Below are positions 6,264-12,422 of a DNA stretch of 12,422 bases, one piece after another. Origin of the DNA: Sphingobacterium sp. (GTDB lineage: Bacteria; Bacteroidota; Bacteroidia; SpSt-205); assembly GCA_028276345.1 (NCBI GenBank), contig JAPYWM010000018.1:1-12422 (forward strand), written 5' to 3'. Each line of letters opens with the position of its first letter. Within the stretch, counting starts at the first letter, position 1. The notes below the pieces were generated by a model. The model did not search any database and was not told the DNA's origin. It was given only the letters and a program-made list of their open reading frames with translations. A program made the translations under genes and the position numbers.

Positions 6264-8021
6264 ATGCCTTTCTGGCATACGAAGCTTTCAGCCTGGGCCC
6301 AAGCGTGGGAAGCGGCCGGCCTTTCGCCACTACCCCGGGTGACGCTATCACCGCCCGACCGCCCTGAAGACCTGACTATCAACGTCTTCCCCTTCTTACG
6401 CCGCTTCAAGGGTGATACCGACGCCCTCCTGAAAGCCATCCTCTCCCCCCTTGAAGGCGACATTGCCCATTACGAGCTGGTGAAGGGCTTCCTCAACGTG
6501 CGTCTTTCACCGGACTTCTGGCGGGCGTTCCTCTCGGCTGTGCAGACCCAGCCCTCCGCAGGCTATACGCATATTCGGGTGCTGGAAGGGCAGTTTGCGG
6601 TGTTTGAATATCCTTCGCCCAATACGAATAAGCCCCTGCACTTGGGCCACCTGCGCAATATCGCTTTGGGCCAATCGGTGAGTGCCCTCTGGGAGCGAGC
6701 GGGCGCCACCGTGCGGCGCGTCAACCTCTACAACGACCGAGGCATCCACATCGCCAAGTCCATGGTGGGCTGGCAGCGCTTCTTCCGGCCCCAGACCCCC
6801 TCTGCCGCCGGGAAAAAAGGCGACCACTTCGTAGGCGACTGCTACGTGGCCTTTGAGAAAGCCTACAAGGCCGAGGTGGAGGCGCTGGTGGCCCAGGGCC
6901 TCCCCGAAGCCGAAGCGATGACTCAAGCCCCCCTCTTCCAAGAGGCTCAGGAGGTTCTACGACGTTGGGAAGCTGGCGACCCCGACGTCCGCTACCTTTG
7001 GGAAACGATGAATAGCTGGGTGTATGACGGCTTTGCCGAAACGTTTCAGCGGCTCGGCGTGCAGTTTGATAAAATCTACTACGAGTCAGAAACCTACACG
7101 TTGGGCAAAGCCCTCGTAGAGGAAGGGCTCTCTAGGGGGCTCTTTGCGCGGAGCGAGGATGGCAGCGTATGGGCCGATCTCACCGCCGAAGGCCTCGGCC
7201 GAAAAGTGCTCTTGCGCCGCGATGGCACCTCCGTCTACATCACCCAGGATTTAGGCACCGCCGACCTGCGCTATCGCGACTTCCCAGCCATGACCCGCTC
7301 CATCTATGTCATCGCTAATGAACAAGACCACCACATGCAGGTGCTCATAGCCCTTCTGCGCCGCTTAGGACGGCCCTACGCCGATGCCCTCTACCACCTC
7401 TCCTACGGCATGGTAGAACTCCCCACCGGCCGCATGAAAACCCGCGAAGGCACCGTCGTGGACGCCGACGACCTCCTGGAAGAAATGCGGGCGCGCGCCC
7501 TCGACCTCACAGACGAAAGCATACCCCCCGACAAGCACGAAGAAACAGCCGAAGGCGTCGGCCAAGCCGCCATCCGGTTCTACCTCCTCCGCGTAGAACC
7601 CAAGAAAAACATCGTCTTCGACCCCGCCGAGTCCATAGACCTCAAAGGGTTCACCGGGCCGTTTTTACAATACGGCTATGTACGAGCGCTCCGCCTGCGA
7701 GAAAAAGCCGAAACCCAAGGCATCCGCCTTACTCCCCCTACCGAAGTTCCCCCCCTCGAAAAAGAAGAAGCCCTTCTCCTGCGGCACCTCTACGGCCTGC
7801 CTGCTTTTCTGGAAGCTGCCGCCCTGAGCTACAACCCCGCCCTCATAGCCCACTACGGGTATGAGCTGACGCAGCGGTACAACGAGTTTTACCAGAAGCT
7901 CTCCGTCCTGCGTGCAGAGGAACCGGTGCGGAGTTTCCGCCTGTCGCTGAGCTACGCATACGAGGTGGCAGTTCGGACAGTGCTGGAAGTCCTACACATC
8001 CCGCTGGTAACGTACATGTAG
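6264..8021 (+). CDS. argS: Arginine-tRNA ligase (class I, ArgRS)
   Basis: A 585-residue cytosolic enzyme that charges tRNA-Arg. The N-terminal Add-1-type tRNA-recognition domain covers about residues 1-100. The catalytic Rossmann fold opens with EYPSPNTNKPLHLGHLRN, which contains the HIGH motif as HLGH at 126-129. NLYNDRGIHIAKSM at 154-167 and the ITQDLGTADLRY stretch near 327-337 are further ArgRS signatures. The KMSK position is RMKTREGTVVDADDL (390-404), a form usual in ArgRS of Bacteroidota. The helical DALR anticodon-binding domain fills about 465-585 and ends in VLEVLHIPLV. The length is normal and no key element is missing. The ATG at 6264 is supported by the family N-terminus and by the promoter box four bases upstream. 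It diverges from queA and converges on tyrS. Confidence 0.95.
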   Translation: MPFWHTKLSAWAQAWEAAGLSPLPRVTLSPPDRPEDLTINVFPFLRRFKGDTDALLKAILSPLEGDIAHYELVKGFLNVRLSPDFWRAFLSAVQTQPSAGYTHIRVLEGQFAVFEYPSPNTNKPLHLGHLRNIALGQSVSALWERAGATVRRVNLYNDRGIHIAKSMVGWQRFFRPQTPSAAGKKGDHFVGDCYVAFEKAYKAEVEALVAQGLPEAEAMTQAPLFQEAQEVLRRWEAGDPDVRYLWETMNSWVYDGFAETFQRLGVQFDKIYYESETYTLGKALVEEGLSRGLFARSEDGSVWADLTAEGLGRKVLLRRDGTSVYITQDLGTADLRYRDFPAMTRSIYVIANEQDHHMQVLIALLRRLGRPYADALYHLSYGMVELPTGRMKTREGTVVDADDLLEEMRARALDLTDESIPPDKHEETAEGVGQAAIRFYLLRVEPKKNIVFDPAESIDLKGFTGPFLQYGYVRALRLREKAETQGIRLTPPTEVPPLEKEEALLLRHLYGLPAFLEAAALSYNPALIAHYGYELTQRYNEFYQKLSVLRAEEPVRSFRLSLSYAYEVAVRTVLEVLHIPLVTYM

Positions 8022-8094
8022 AGGAACCCTATTCGCCTTGGGTACGGCGCCTTTGATAGTTCCCGCCGCATAAAATCTCCGCGCCCTCGGTAGT

Positions 8095-8244
8095 TTATAC
8101 CGACTCGATGCAAAGAGTTTCTGAATGCGAGTCGGTGGTATTTTGTGGGGCCGCCGCCCGCCTTCGGCGGGCGGCCAGCCCGCAGGGCTGGCCGCCGCCA
8201 AAACCTCTCTCCATTCAGAAGGTTTTTGATTGCAAATGGTATTA
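8095..8244 (+). repeat. MITE-like palindromic element, copy C, between convergent argS and tyrS
   Basis: This 150-bp element has ends TTATACC (8095-8101) and GGTATTA (8238-8244). Long stretches match copy A, including GGTTTTTGA-TGCAAATGGTATTA at the right end and ATTTTGTGGGGCCGCCGCCCGC in the centre. The left arm itself folds: ACCGACTCG (8099-8107) pairs perfectly with CGAGTCGGT (8128-8136). The rest of the 237-bp intergenic gap is unremarkable: 8022-8094 and 8245-8258 hold no gene I can recognise. Its position suggests that the element could terminate both genes. Confidence 0.82.
8153..8196. terminator. Two overlapping, mutually exclusive GC hairpins; possible bidirectional terminator
   Basis: Hairpin 1 pairs GCCGCCCGCC (8153-8162) with GGCGGGCGGC (8166-8175) around TTC. 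Hairpin 2 pairs GGCGGCCAGCCC (8170-8181) with GGGCTGGCCGCC (8185-8196) around GCA. They share bases 8170-8175, so only one can form fully. TTTTG upstream (8141-8145) and CAAAA just downstream (8199-8203) could extend a larger cruciform and provide short U tracts on either strand. Being placed between convergent genes supports, but does not prove, a terminator role. Confidence 0.5.
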
Positions 8245-8258
8245 TCCCAGGCCCCCTC

Positions 8259-9524
8259 TTATCCCGCACGCCGCACGATCACCCAAGCCACATGCTTCTT
8301 ACCCCGCCGAAGGAGATAATAGGGCTTCAAGTTCCCTTCCAGCGTATACGCCGCGAGCCGCTCCTCTCCCGCCGGTACCGGCTTCCCATTGATCGCCAGG
8401 CCCCCCTGCTGAATCAGCCGACGTGCTTCGCTCTTAGAGGGCAGGAAGCCCACCCGTACCAGAACTTCCACGAGCGGCTCTTCCAGGGCACTTTCAGGGA
8501 TTTCGTAGTGGGGTATTTCGCTGAGAACGGCCTGGAGTGTCTCTGAGCTGGCCTGCGCTAAGGTCGTCAGGGCCTCGCCGCCAAAGATCACCTCCGACAC
8601 CGCTTGAATCGTCTGCGCTGCCTCCAACCCGTGAATGCGCGCCGTCATTTCCAGCGCCAGGGCCTTCTGCGCTAAGCGCTTCTCTGGCGCGCAGGCATGC
8701 TCCGCCAGAAGGGCCTCTATCTCTTCCAGGCTCTTCCAGCTAAAGACACCCAGCAACTTAGGCATGTCGGCATCAGCCTGGTTGACCCAGAACTGATAAA
8801 ACGCATAAGCGGACGTTTTCTTCGGATCTAACCAGACATTGCCGCTTTCGGTCTTGCCAAACTTGGTGCCGTCCGCTTTGGTAAGCAGGGGACAGGTGAG
8901 GCCGTGCGCCTCGCCTCCGCTCTTTTTCTGGATAAGCTCTATCCCGGCGGTGATATTGCCCCACTGGTCTGAACCGCCCACTTGGAGCCGACACCCTTCG
9001 CGTTCGTATAAATACCAGAAGTCGTACGCTTGTAAGAGCGGATAGCTAAACTCCGTGAAAGAAAGGCCTGTCTCAGCCCGCCGCTGCATGCTTTCTTTCG
9101 AGAGAAGATACGAAACAGTGAGGTGTTTGCCAACCTCCCGGAGAAAGTCTATGAGCAGGTACGACCCCAGCCACTCGTAGTTATTTCGGATGTGGATGGG
9201 GAAAGGAAGCAGCTTTTGTACCTGACTCAGGAGAGCGTGGGCGTTGGCCTCTACGACTTCGGGGGGGAGCAGGGGGCGTTCGGTGGATTTACCCGAGGGA
9301 TCGCCGATGCGGGCTGTGGCCCCTCCAATCACGATAATGGGTTCTACCCCCCACCTTGCTAAGTGGTAGAGCAGCTGAATGGGCGCCAAATGTCCGATGT
9401 GCAGGGAGTCTGCCGTAGGGTCAATCCCTAAATAGGCCCGCCCCAGCGTCCGGGGGTCTTCGGGCAGGGCCGTAGCGTCCTGCAAAAGAAACCGCCGTTC
9501 AAGCTCCCGTACCCAGGGCTGCAC
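8259..9524 (-). CDS. tyrS: Tyrosine-tRNA ligase (class I, TyrRS)
   Basis: A 421-residue cytosolic enzyme that charges tRNA-Tyr. YLGIDPTADSLHIGHL at 31-46 holds the HIGH motif (42-45). GDPSGKSTER (74-83), YPLLQAYDFWYLY (161-173), GGSDQWGNI (183-191) and the KMSKS-type loop KFGKT (221-225) follow in the family order. Residues ~355-421 form an S4 RNA-binding domain (VGFLPSKSEARRLIQQGGLAINGKPV-like), so this is the standard bacterial TyrS with a C-terminal S4 domain. The length is normal. The GTG start at 9524 lies four bases after TAGCTTTG on the minus strand. It converges with argS across repeat copy C and diverges from the MutA-like operon. Confidence 0.95.
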   Translation of the reverse strand: MQPWVRELERRFLLQDATALPEDPRTLGRAYLGIDPTADSLHIGHLAPIQLLYHLARWGVEPIIVIGGATARIGDPSGKSTERPLLPPEVVEANAHALLSQVQKLLPFPIHIRNNYEWLGSYLLIDFLREVGKHLTVSYLLSKESMQRRAETGLSFTEFSYPLLQAYDFWYLYEREGCRLQVGGSDQWGNITAGIELIQKKSGGEAHGLTCPLLTKADGTKFGKTESGNVWLDPKKTSAYAFYQFWVNQADADMPKLLGVFSWKSLEEIEALLAEHACAPEKRLAQKALALEMTARIHGLEAAQTIQAVSEVIFGGEALTTLAQASSETLQAVLSEIPHYEIPESALEEPLVEVLVRVGFLPSKSEARRLIQQGGLAINGKPVPAGEERLAAYTLEGNLKPYYLLRRGKKHVAWVIVRRAG

Positions 9525-9528
9525 GGCG

Positions 9529-9536
9529 CAAAGCTA
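9529..9536 (-). promoter_or_regulatory. -7 promoter box TAGCTTTG for tyrS
   Basis: On the minus strand TAGCTTTG matches TAnnTTTG and is followed by CGCC and the tyrS GTG. It faces away from the TACTTTTG box of the opposite gene, with just CT between them. Leaderless initiation is predicted from the spacing. No clear -33 TTG was found. Confidence 0.7.
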
Positions 9537-9538
9537 CT

Positions 9539-9546
9539 TACTTTTG
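9539..9546 (+). promoter_or_regulatory. -7 promoter box TACTTTTG for the MutA-like operon
   Basis: TACTTTTG is followed by AGTC and the GTG at 9551, repeating the four-base spacing of the other three divergent genes. It is probably the only promoter for the four overlapping rightward genes that follow, since no intergenic space exists between them. Confidence 0.7.
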
Positions 9547-9550
9547 AGTC

Positions 9551-10405
9551 GTGTTTCGGTTTGAAGACTTTCCACCGGGCGACCGACGCCGCTGGGAAAA
9601 GCTCATTGAAAAGGAGATAGGAAGCCTGCCAGAGGGGCGACCACGCCCTTTCTACATGCGGGATGATGTAGAAGGTTGGGAAACTCGAGCACCGCTCTGG
9701 CAGGAAACAGGATGGACGCTCGTATCTGACCTGTACGTCCCCGACGAAGTAGGGGTTTGGCGGTATACGGAGCCTGTGCCGCAACCGCCCCCCCGCACCT
9801 GGTTTATTCCCGCTGGGGCCGCTTTACCCGCAGGAAGGCCAGGCCCAGAAGTAGAGATTTTTCACCAAGTGCCAGCAGAAGAGGGGCCGTCTATGGTCAT
9901 GGGGACTGCCGTGTGGGCCCTCCCCCTACGCCTCACACCAGAGCTAACCTGGGAGGGCGCAGAAAGCCTCCGGGCTTTACCGCCCGTCCAGCCCCTGCAT
10001 ATTAGCCTCATATTAGACGAGCGGTTCTTTCATAGCATTTTGCTCTTGCGCTCCCTTCGAAAAGCTCTGCAGGAAAATGGGCTGCCTAATGTGCAATTTT
10101 GGGTGCAGCCCGCGGCGCATCTATTAGAGATTTCGCCAAACCTCCCAGGTGCGGGTAAGGAAGAAAATCTCATCCGGCTCACGACCTACGCGTTAAGTGG
10201 GATTTTGGGAGGCGCGTCGTACATCTACATTCCTGCCATTGACCGGGAAGAGCCGCATGCGGAGCGGTGGAGCCGAAACATCAGCCACATTTTACGGTAC
10301 GAGGTGGCCCATCTCTTTACCACGCCGGATCCCCTATCTGGGAGCTTTTACATAGAGGCGGAGACGGATCGCCTTGCCGCCGCGCTCAGAGCCTATCTGT
10401 CATGA
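9551..10405 (+). CDS. Short methylmalonyl-CoA mutase small-subunit-like protein, lacking the cobalamin domain
   Basis: A 284-residue product. The N-terminus (FPPGDRRRWEKLIEKEIG, 7-24; then FYMRDDVEGW, 34-43) looks like the start of MutA-type small subunits. The C-terminal third (ENLIRLTTYALSGILGGASYIYIP at ~205-228, then NISHILRYEVAHLFTTPDPLSGSFYIEAETDRLA at ~243-276) matches the end of the mutase TIM-barrel domain. Full subunits are roughly 450-620 residues, so much of the barrel middle and all of the B12-binding domain (no DxHxxG motif) are absent. It is therefore unlikely to be a mutase by itself. It may be a structural partner of a large subunit elsewhere, or repurposed. The GTG start is supported by the promoter four bases upstream; its stop overlaps the next ATG as ATGA. 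Confidence 0.7.
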   Translation: MFRFEDFPPGDRRRWEKLIEKEIGSLPEGRPRPFYMRDDVEGWETRAPLWQETGWTLVSDLYVPDEVGVWRYTEPVPQPPPRTWFIPAGAALPAGRPGPEVEIFHQVPAEEGPSMVMGTAVWALPLRLTPELTWEGAESLRALPPVQPLHISLILDERFFHSILLLRSLRKALQENGLPNVQFWVQPAAHLLEISPNLPGAGKEENLIRLTTYALSGILGGASYIYIPAIDREEPHAERWSRNISHILRYEVAHLFTTPDPLSGSFYIEAETDRLAAALRAYLS

Positions 10406-10956
10406 GGGACGCGATTGACGCGTGGGACCGGGCACTCCTCCTGAGGCTTCACTTAGCCGGGCAAGAGCCCTGGGACACCTTGATGTATTACGCTACGAAG
10501 ACCTGGGTTTGGCTGCCGCTATTTCTCTGGTGGGGTTACCTTTTGTACCGAAAGTACGGACGGGCGGCTGTTCGGTGGAGTGTATTTACTTTGTTAGCGG
10601 TGGGATTAACGGATTTCGTTTGCGGAAGGGTGCTTAAGCCGCTGGTGGAGCGGCGGCGGCCCTCGCACGAGGAGGCGCTTAGGCCAGCCCTTCATTTAGT
10701 GCGGGGCTATGCGGGGGGAACTTACGGCTTCCCCTCTAATCACGCAGCCAATAGCGCCGCCATCGCTTTTTCGGTTGCGATAGCCCTTCGGCAGCGTTTC
10801 ATCACCTATATAGCAGTGGGATGGGCCCTCCTGCATAGTTATACCCGGCTCTACTTAGGTGTGCATTATCCTACGGATGTTTTCGCTGGCTGGTTCATTG
10901 GAATCATTCTGACCGGGAGCCTTTATCTGCTGGCTAAATGGCGGAAAGCCCTATGA
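10402..10956 (+). CDS. PAP2-family membrane phosphatase
   Basis: A 184-residue integral membrane protein with about five hydrophobic segments. All three motifs of the PAP2 (type 2 phosphatidic acid phosphatase) family are present: KPLVERRRP (79-87) for K-x6-RP, FPSNHAAN (110-117) for PSGH with Gly replaced by Asn, and YTRLYLGVHYPTD (147-159) for the SR-x5-H-x3-D motif, in which Thr-Arg replaces Ser-Arg. The catalytic histidines are His114 and His155. The family dephosphorylates lipid phosphates or undecaprenyl pyrophosphate at the membrane; the substrate cannot be told from sequence. The ATG at 10402 overlaps the MutA-like stop by four bases. An earlier in-frame start at 10267 would overlap that gene by 139 bases and precede no recognisable domain, so I reject it. 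Confidence 0.9.
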   Translation: MRDAIDAWDRALLLRLHLAGQEPWDTLMYYATKTWVWLPLFLWWGYLLYRKYGRAAVRWSVFTLLAVGLTDFVCGRVLKPLVERRRPSHEEALRPALHLVRGYAGGTYGFPSNHAANSAAIAFSVAIALRQRFITYIAVGWALLHSYTRLYLGVHYPTDVFAGWFIGIILTGSLYLLAKWRKAL

Positions 10957-11864
10957 ATCATCCCGTTCTGCTCGGCTTTGCTGCTATTACGATAGCCTAT
11001 CTTCTTTTAGACCTGGGCATTTTGCACAAGAAACCTCGCGCGCTCTCCTTTCGGGAGGCCCTGTGGCAATCGGTGCTGATTATCCTGATTGCGGTGAGCT
11101 TTGGGGGGTTTATCCTGTATGAGAAGGGCACCGAGGCGGCCATAGAGTACTACTCTGCCTATACCATGGAATACGCCCTTTCCCTGGATAATGTCTTCGT
11201 CATCATGCTGATTCTGCGGTATTTTTCTATTCCGCCGTCCTACCATCATCGCGTACTTTTCTGGGGGGTGCTGGGCGCCGTAGTGATGCGGGGTATTTTC
11301 ATCTTTGCTGGGGTCTTGTTGGTGAGAAGTTATCACTTTGTGCTATACATCTTTGGTGCTTTTCTCGTATATGCCGGCATTCGAGCACTTTTTGACCGAG
11401 ACCAGGGGCCTGCCGACCTCAGCCAAAATTGGCTTTTGCGGTTTCTGACCCGACGGCTCCGCTTCACCACGGAAATGCGGGGCGGGCGTTTCGTCCTTCG
11501 TATTGCGGGGAAAAAGTACTTTACACCTCTCATGCTGGCGCTGGTGCTGGTGGAGTTTACGGACTTACTTTTTGCGGTGGATTCCATTCCGGCGGCGTTT
11601 GCGATTACGCAGGATGAAGAGGTGCTTTTCAGCTCCAATATCTTTGCCGTGATGGGACTGCGCTCGCTGTTTTTCCTTCTGTCGGTGGGCGTCCGGCGCT
11701 TCTGGGCTATAGAACTGGGCATCTCGCTCATCCTCATCGGGATTGGCCTGAAAATGTTTCAGGACCTTATCGGTCTGGTGATTCCGACATGGTACTCGCT
11801 GGCGTTCATTTTGGGGGTACTTACGCTGAGCATGGTGATATCTGTTTTGTATCCTAAAAGGTGA
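10953..11864 (+). CDS. TerC/Alx-family integral membrane protein
   Basis: A 303-residue protein with seven or more hydrophobic segments. The paired acidic signatures of the TerC family are intact: MEYALSLDNVFV (72-83) and EFTDLLFAVDSIPAAFAIT (201-219). LFSSNIFAVMGLRSLFFLL closes the conserved core. TerC/Alx proteins are linked to tellurite resistance and, in several bacteria, to manganese export or metal loading of exported proteins. No other ter genes are present, so a metal-homeostasis role is more likely than dedicated tellurite resistance. The ATG at 10953 overlaps the PAP2 stop as ATGA; the upstream ATG at 10938 is in frame but lies inside the PAP2 gene. It is the third gene of the operon. 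Confidence 0.9.
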   Translation: MNHPVLLGFAAITIAYLLLDLGILHKKPRALSFREALWQSVLIILIAVSFGGFILYEKGTEAAIEYYSAYTMEYALSLDNVFVIMLILRYFSIPPSYHHRVLFWGVLGAVVMRGIFIFAGVLLVRSYHFVLYIFGAFLVYAGIRALFDRDQGPADLSQNWLLRFLTRRLRFTTEMRGGRFVLRIAGKKYFTPLMLALVLVEFTDLLFAVDSIPAAFAITQDEEVLFSSNIFAVMGLRSLFFLLSVGVRRFWAIELGISLILIGIGLKMFQDLIGLVIPTWYSLAFILGVLTLSMVISVLYPKR

Positions 11865-12422
11865 TGCTTCTGCCGCACCGACACCTGGGGCAAAGTGGCC
11901 CCTATTTGCTTCTTGTGCACGGGTATATGGTAGATGGGGGGATGTTCATGGCGGTGGAGGAAGGGTTTTTGCGGCATTACCGGCTGCTGATCCCCGATCT
12001 CAGGGGGTATGGGGATGCGTGGAACTGGCCAGGGCCGTACACGTTTGTGCAGCGGGTAGAAGACTTGGCGGAGCTGGTAACCCATTATACTTCGGAGCCG
12101 GTTTGGGTGCTGGGGTACTCGATGGGTGGGGCGGTAGCGCAGCTTTTTGCCCGGCGGTACCCTCAGCTTACAGCGGGGCTCATCCTGGGATGCACCTTCG
12201 CCTACAAGCCCGTGACTGCCTTAGAACGTATGCAGCAGGCGCTCCTGCCTCGCCTCCTGCGCCTCCTGCCACCCGCCTCTCTGGCCAACCTCATATACAC
12301 CCAGGTCTTTGGCTCGGAGACCTTTACGCCTGAGGTCCTCACCTGGTACCAAAAAGCCCTCCAGAAAACGCGTCTGGAAGTGCTCCTATCCGACCATGGA
12401 GAGATATTCGGGTTTGATAGCC
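11864..12422 (+). CDS. Alpha/beta-hydrolase, 3' end outside window
   Basis: Translation from the ATG at 11864, which overlaps the TerC stop as TGATG, stays open for 186 codons to the window end. LLLVHGYMVDGGMF (15-28) carries the HG oxyanion-hole motif. IPDLRGYG (43-50) is the next conserved strand-loop. The nucleophile elbow GYSMGG (84-89) presents Ser86. The catalytic acid and histidine would lie beyond the window. The fold fits small-molecule esterases, lactonases or MenH-like enzymes (the GYSMGG form is common in these), and the substrate cannot be assigned. The tight overlap indicates translational coupling to terC. Confidence 0.85.
   Translation, partial: MLLPHRHLGQSGPYLLLVHGYMVDGGMFMAVEEGFLRHYRLLIPDLRGYGDAWNWPGPYTFVQRVEDLAELVTHYTSEPVWVLGYSMGGAVAQLFARRYPQLTAGLILGCTFAYKPVTALERMQQALLPRLLRLLPPASLANLIYTQVFGSETFTPEVLTWYQKALQKTRLEVLLSDHGEIFGFDS

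Noticed and set aside
6507..6941. 144-codon reverse frame inside argS
   Set aside because: Wholly antisense to well-conserved ArgRS catalytic sequence, with no motif or promoter box of its own.
7431..7452. Apparent loss of the KMSK motif in ArgRS (RMKTREG)
   Set aside because: This form is normal for many ArgRS, including those of Bacteroidota, so it is not a sign of inactivation.
10953..11864. Tellurite-resistance island suggested by the TerC family name
   Set aside because: No terA/B/D/E/Z-like genes are nearby; TerC-family proteins are widespread and usually linked to metal homeostasis.

Overview
The window looks like chromosomal DNA from a GC-rich member of the Bacteroidota or a close relative. 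Three things point there. There is a TamL-type outer-membrane lipoprotein (lipobox plus Omp85 barrel). The QueA resembles the longer variant typical of Bacteroidota. Start codons are preceded by TAnnTTTG, the known Bacteroidetes -7 promoter consensus, rather than by Shine-Dalgarno sequences. No rRNA, tRNA, CRISPR array or intact mobile element is visible. The lineage is not resolved below this level.

Layout. Positions 1-836 are a repeat-rich non-coding or decayed stretch. It holds the remnant of a REP-associated (Y1/IS200-like) transposase gene, a 14-bp-arm hairpin, seven tandem 15-bp units, a G/C-rich palindrome, two copies (A and B, in opposite orientation) of a ~130-bp MITE-like palindromic element, and a further 33-bp palindrome. 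A leftward block follows: a small secreted carboxypeptidase-regulatory-like protein (837-1277), tamL (1345-3789), dihydroorotase (3731-5095) and queA (5100-6236). The last three are tightly packed in the order queA > DHOase > tamL and look like one operon. argS (6264-8021) diverges from queA. A 237-bp gap between the convergent argS and tyrS holds a third copy (C) of the element. tyrS (8259-9524) runs left. Diverging from it is a rightward operon of a short MutA-like protein, a PAP2 phosphatase, a TerC-family membrane protein and an alpha/beta hydrolase cut by the window end. The members of this operon overlap by 1-4 bases at each stop/start.

How the genes work together. Most are housekeeping: two aminoacyl-tRNA synthetases, tRNA queuosine modification, pyrimidine synthesis and outer-membrane biogenesis. 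The rightward operon mixes membrane-associated functions with a degenerate mutase-like protein of unknown role.

The most striking signal is in promoter architecture. All four genes at the two divergent junctions have TAnnTTTG exactly four bases before the start codon, and a fifth gene has it five bases before. Each divergent intergenic space (27 and 26 bp) consists of N4 + CAAAnnTA + 2-3 bp + TAnnTTTG + N4 and nothing else. This implies compact bidirectional promoters that produce leaderless mRNAs in both directions. The second point of interest is the three-copy family of inverted-repeat elements.
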